From Haloechinothrix alba (GTDB taxonomy: Bacteria > Actinomycetota > Actinomycetes > Mycobacteriales > Pseudonocardiaceae), in contig NZ_FZNW01000013.1 of NCBI RefSeq assembly GCF_900188115.1, positions 94,475 to 158,474 of the forward strand: DNA of 64,000 bases, read 5' to 3'. The notes beneath the pieces were generated by a model that saw nothing but the letters and a program-made list of their open reading frames with translations, did not search any database and had not been told where the DNA came from. Of the stretch, positions 63,876-64,000 are shown in pieces (positions within the stretch are counted from its first letter, which is position 1; each line of letters opens with the position of its first letter). Position numbers and translations under genes: made by a program.

Positions 63876-64000
63876 ATGGCTACGGATTTCACGGAGTCGA
63901 ACGCTGCCGACGCGGTCATCGCGAGTTTCGCCGATACTCCGGACCCGCGGCTGCGGGATATACTGACGAGCCTGGTGCGCCATCTGCACGCCTTCGTCCG
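63876..64000 (+). CDS. Intradiol ring-cleavage dioxygenase, 5' part only
   Basis: The first 41 residues are visible before the window ends. The segment PDPRLRDILTSLVRHLHAFV matches the N-terminal helical domain of catechol and hydroxyquinol 1,2-dioxygenases. A GGGGAG site lies 5 bp before ATG 63876. The iron-binding residues lie beyond the edge, so the exact substrate cannot be told. Confidence 0.75.
   Translation, partial: MATDFTESNAADAVIASFADTPDPRLRDILTSLVRHLHAFV

Overview
The window is high-GC actinomycete DNA. GTG and TTG starts, ATGA/GTGA stop-start overlaps, coenzyme F420 genes, LLM-type (F420-dependent family) oxidoreductases and a full Mce lipid-import operon all point to the Actinomycetia. 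The set fits a Pseudonocardiales-like organism, but no rRNA or other marker is present to fix the genus. No tRNA, rRNA, CRISPR array or complete insertion sequence was seen.

Left part (1-12.9 kb). A molybdenum hydroxylase operon (large, FAD and 2Fe-2S subunits plus a CoxG-like protein and an LLM oxidoreductase) is followed by 6-phosphogluconolactonase. A leftward operon then encodes an LLM oxidoreductase, a cupin, an acyl-CoA ligase, a DUF35 protein and an SCP2-type thiolase. A divergent AraC regulator stands at its head. This looks like catabolism of an organic acid through its CoA ester.

13-21.2 kb. A DeoR regulator faces a tight operon: transaldolase, 6-phosphogluconate dehydrogenase, glucose-6-phosphate isomerase, F420-dependent glucose-6-phosphate dehydrogenase and FbiC. 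With pgl at 5.7 kb and fbiD at 60.6 kb this is an F420-based oxidative pentose phosphate module that makes the deazaflavin and reduces it. Three LLM oxidoreductases in the window are possible users of F420H2.

22-28.5 kb. A hydantoinase-A-like protein, a DUF917 protein and a second three-subunit molybdenum hydroxylase form one operon, closed by a strong terminator. 29-43.4 kb holds an Mce operon: two YrbE permeases, an ATPase, six Mce proteins, an MMPL transporter, a parvulin-type isomerase and a small membrane protein. Next come an ACT-like protein with an ECF sigma factor, a large STAND/LuxR regulator and a PucR regulator. The promoters ahead of the hydantoinase operon, the Mce operon and the ACT-sigma pair share one box with exactly conserved spacing, so these units probably form one regulon.

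49-60 kb is a one-carbon and S-adenosylmethionine cassette: purU, metK, a separate MTHFR C-terminal-domain protein, metF, an unfamiliar methyltransferase, two short MetE-like proteins, an LLM oxidoreductase and serine dehydratase. It also carries a frameshifted fragment of S-adenosylhomocysteinase. A second 6-phosphogluconolactonase with an internal in-frame deletion is translationally coupled to fbiD.

The right end has a PadR-GyrI fusion regulator, a candidate structured small RNA between a palindromic promoter and a hairpin terminator, remnants resembling an integrative element (HTH and DUF2637 proteins), and the start of an intradiol ring-cleavage dioxygenase cut by the window edge.
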